From: Anaeramoeba flamelloides
Lineage: Eukaryota > Metamonada > Anaeramoebidae
Length of the DNA: 64,000 nt
Assembly (NCBI GenBank): GCA_027625915.1
Contig: JANTQA010000012.1
Location: forward strand, 16,640,501-16,704,500
Direction: 5' to 3'
The translations under genes were made by a program, and so were the position numbers. The notes under the pieces are model-generated. The model ran no database searches. It saw only the letters and a list, made by a program, of their open reading frames with translations, and had not been told where the DNA came from. Below are positions 61,914 through 64,000 of the stretch, in pieces. The first letter of the stretch is position 1; every line of letters starts with the position of its first letter.

Positions 61914-62459
61914 TAAAAGTAATAATAATTCAGTAGTTTTTCTAAAAAAACCAGATAAACCAAAAAAATATTCAATACTAAGTAGATAAGTATGTATTTG
62001 GGTTATTTTTAGATTTTAAAAGGAAAAAAACAACATTTTTTGTCAAAATAATGTCTTTTAAACTTTGGAGAAAAAAATTTTATTCTATTTTGCTAAAATA
62101 ACGGGATGAAATTTAGTGTGGTTATCACAAATATATTTAGTTCTTCGACAATTTAAAAGATGATTTTTTATTTTGGGAAAATGGCCAACTCTTAATCTGT
62201 ACCGATTCATGGGAATGACTAATCAAAAATTTGGATGATTATTGTAAAAAAAAATAGAATTTACAATAAACAATTAAACTAAACACTAAATACCTTTAAT
62301 TTTTAATTATAAAAATAAAGATAAAATGAATATTTTTTATTTTTTTTTGTTTCTCTGTGTTTTCTATTCATAGAAAATTGGCTTTAATAGTTTAGAATTT
62401 GGTTTTGATTAATTTTGAATATATCTAAATTTGGATATCTTAATTGATCGATGATAATA

Positions 62460-62659
62460 CAGTCAGTTTCACTTTTAAGGCACAAACTTTCAACGAAATT
62501 TAAGGCACAAAAAAATCTCAAATTAAAGCACATTTTTTGGAAATTGTTTTTTTTTTACAATTTATTTTACTAGAATTTGAATTTTGAGCTTTAATTTGAG
62601 ATTTTTTTTTGTGCCTTAAATTTCGTAGAAAGTTTGTGTCTTAAAAGTGAAACTGACTG
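62460..62659. mobile_element. Tc1/mariner-like MITE, copy 4
   Basis: 200 bp, TA on both sides, same perfect CAGTCAGTTTCAC ends as copies 3 and 5. Confidence 0.95.
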
Positions 62660-63081
62660 TATAAGATAAATAATATTACATTTTTTTGCATTGTTTTATT
62701 TTTATTGTGACTATATTAGATGTATGAATTACACCCTAGTTGTTTTTATTTCAATTAATCAATGAAATTTAGTCATAAAAACATCAATCACATGAACAGA
62801 AATAAATTCAAATCATTTGAAACTTTTAGTTTAAAAATTAAATAAATTAGATGTATTTTAATCAATTTGGGCGGGGATAGTTACTCTAACATTTTTCATA
62901 GAAAGGAAATATCCATTGAAAATGATCGATATTTTCTATAAATTCCTACTGTTTATACTTTAAACATAAAGGACAATATTTATTTGAATTTTTATTAATT
63001 ACATAGTAATATCTATTATAGCAGTTAGTGGGTGTTCTGAATTATAGAATTGTCTTTTAAGCATTTAAAGATAGAATTGTA

Positions 63082-63278
63082 CAGTCAGTTTCACTTTTAA
63101 GACACAAACTTTCAACGAAATTTAAGGAACAAAAAAAATCTCAAATTAAGGCACATTTTTTGGAATTTTAATTTTTACAATTTATTTTACTAGAAGCTGA
63201 ATTTTGTGCTTTAATTTGAGATTTTTTTTGTGCCTTAAATTTCGTTGAAAGTTTGTGCCTTAAAAGTGAAACTGACTG
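63082..63278. mobile_element. Tc1/mariner-like MITE, copy 5
   Basis: 197 bp, TA on both sides, same ends. The three copies within 1.6 kb are very alike but in separate flanks, so they are separate insertions rather than tandem copies. Confidence 0.95.
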
Positions 63279-63309
63279 TAAAAAATTTGACTTAAACTTT
63301 ATTTCTGAC

Positions 63310-63860
63310 AAATCAAGAATTATTTTGTTCAAATATCAATAATTTTTTGTAATTAGTCTTTGAAGATGAAGTTAGAAATAAACAGAAATAATAAATATGA
63401 AAGGATGTTTGATGTACTAATCTGAAATAAAAGTAAAAAATCAAATGTTTTCTGAAAATTTTCAAAAACATAAATTCGAAGAACTCCTTTGGGATTAAAA
63501 AATAAAACTATTTTTAATCTCCAATTGTAGATCAAATAGAACCCTAGAGAAAACAATATCATTTCTCTACTAACTTTTTTAGTGTTTTAGTAGCATTGAA
63601 ATATCATATTTTACCAAGTAACTTTCAATCTTACAATAATAAAAAAAAATTGCAAAACAATTAAGTATCAAAAAAAAAAACAAGTATGTGAAAAAATGAT
63701 TTCAATTTTAAATTTCCAAAAGAATTTTTTTTTACAAGTTCGATTCAAACCTATAAATGGTATGAAATTCACACTTGTTACAGCTAGGGTTCTTTGACTA
63801 GATTGTGGTATATAAGCCCCATTCCTAAAATTTGGACATACCCAGGATCAAAAATAAGTA
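63310..63860 (+). repeat. Dispersed repeat E, copy 3
   Basis: Collinear with 26030-26520 across most of its length, sharing a TCTTTGAAGA segment, TTTTACCAAGT and TGATTTCAATTTT. Its end, with CCTAAAATTTGGACA, resembles 17460-17480. Confidence 0.65.
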
Positions 63861-64000
63861 AATAAGTCTGAATTTATTGTATTTTTCCATATGTAATATA
63901 AAACCATATTTAAGTAACCGAGTATTAGTTTTTTTATAAAGAATGATTTACGTCCGAATAAAATAAAAAAATATAAGATAAAAAAATAAAAACTGATGTA

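Larger units (their letters stand above)
59501..64000. other. Intergenic end region, mobile elements only
   Basis: No gene was recognised. It contains a tract of alternating A and T blocks (59500-60760), a CACTA-ended element (60822-61520), three MITE copies (61716-61913, 62460-62659, 63082-63278), and repeat E copy 3 (63310-63860). Confidence 0.75.

Overview
The window is AT-rich nuclear DNA from a protist. The evidence is GT-AG introns, a eukaryotic-type tRNA-Gly gene, eIF4E, a RhoGEF, a sorting nexin and a calmodulin-like protein. Long A and T runs and codon use rich in AAA, GAA and AAT point to very low GC. Stops are TAA or TAG, with no sign of a changed genetic code. The mix of RhoGEF, cysteine-rich ephrin-receptor-like membrane protein and lysine-rich low-complexity extensions suggests an amoeboid or flagellate protist; Anaeramoeba is my best guess, from recall only.

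Layout: (1) 1-11008 (+), 3' part of a RhoGEF with one DH and three PH domains, in three exons split by introns of 3.5 and 4.3 kb. (2) 12573-12643 (-), tRNA-Gly(GCC). (3) 13325-19918 (+), a PX-BAR sorting nexin with a basic low-complexity N-terminus; joining these exons across a 4.7 kb intron is my inference from phase. (4) 23790-28027 (+), a secreted or membrane vWA-domain protein with three membrane helices. (5) 32148-33354 (+), eIF4E. (6) 39609-40348 (-), a 148-residue calmodulin-like protein whose ATG is split by an intron. (7) 45523-53312 (-), a 1659-residue receptor-like protein with seven repeats, six tandem cysteine-rich double modules and a polytopic membrane domain. (8) 59420-59500 (-), a degenerate tRNA-like sequence.

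Introns fall into two size classes: about 100-230 bp and 2.3-4.7 kb. The long introns and the intergenic DNA are built from degenerate dispersed repeats that recur across the window in both orientations. Clear DNA-transposon-type elements are five copies of a ~200 bp Tc1/mariner-like MITE (TA target, CAGTCAG ends), one ~700 bp CACTA-ended element, and three long fold-back elements. I saw no virus-derived element, CRISPR array or bacterial-type operon.

The genes do not form a pathway. They cover signalling (RhoGEF, calmodulin-like protein, receptor-like protein), membrane traffic (sorting nexin) and translation (eIF4E, tRNA). The most distinctive observations are the split start codon, the freshly duplicated exon-intron units in the receptor gene with a 2.1 kb insertion in one copy, and a (CA)16 tract lying directly against a splice acceptor.
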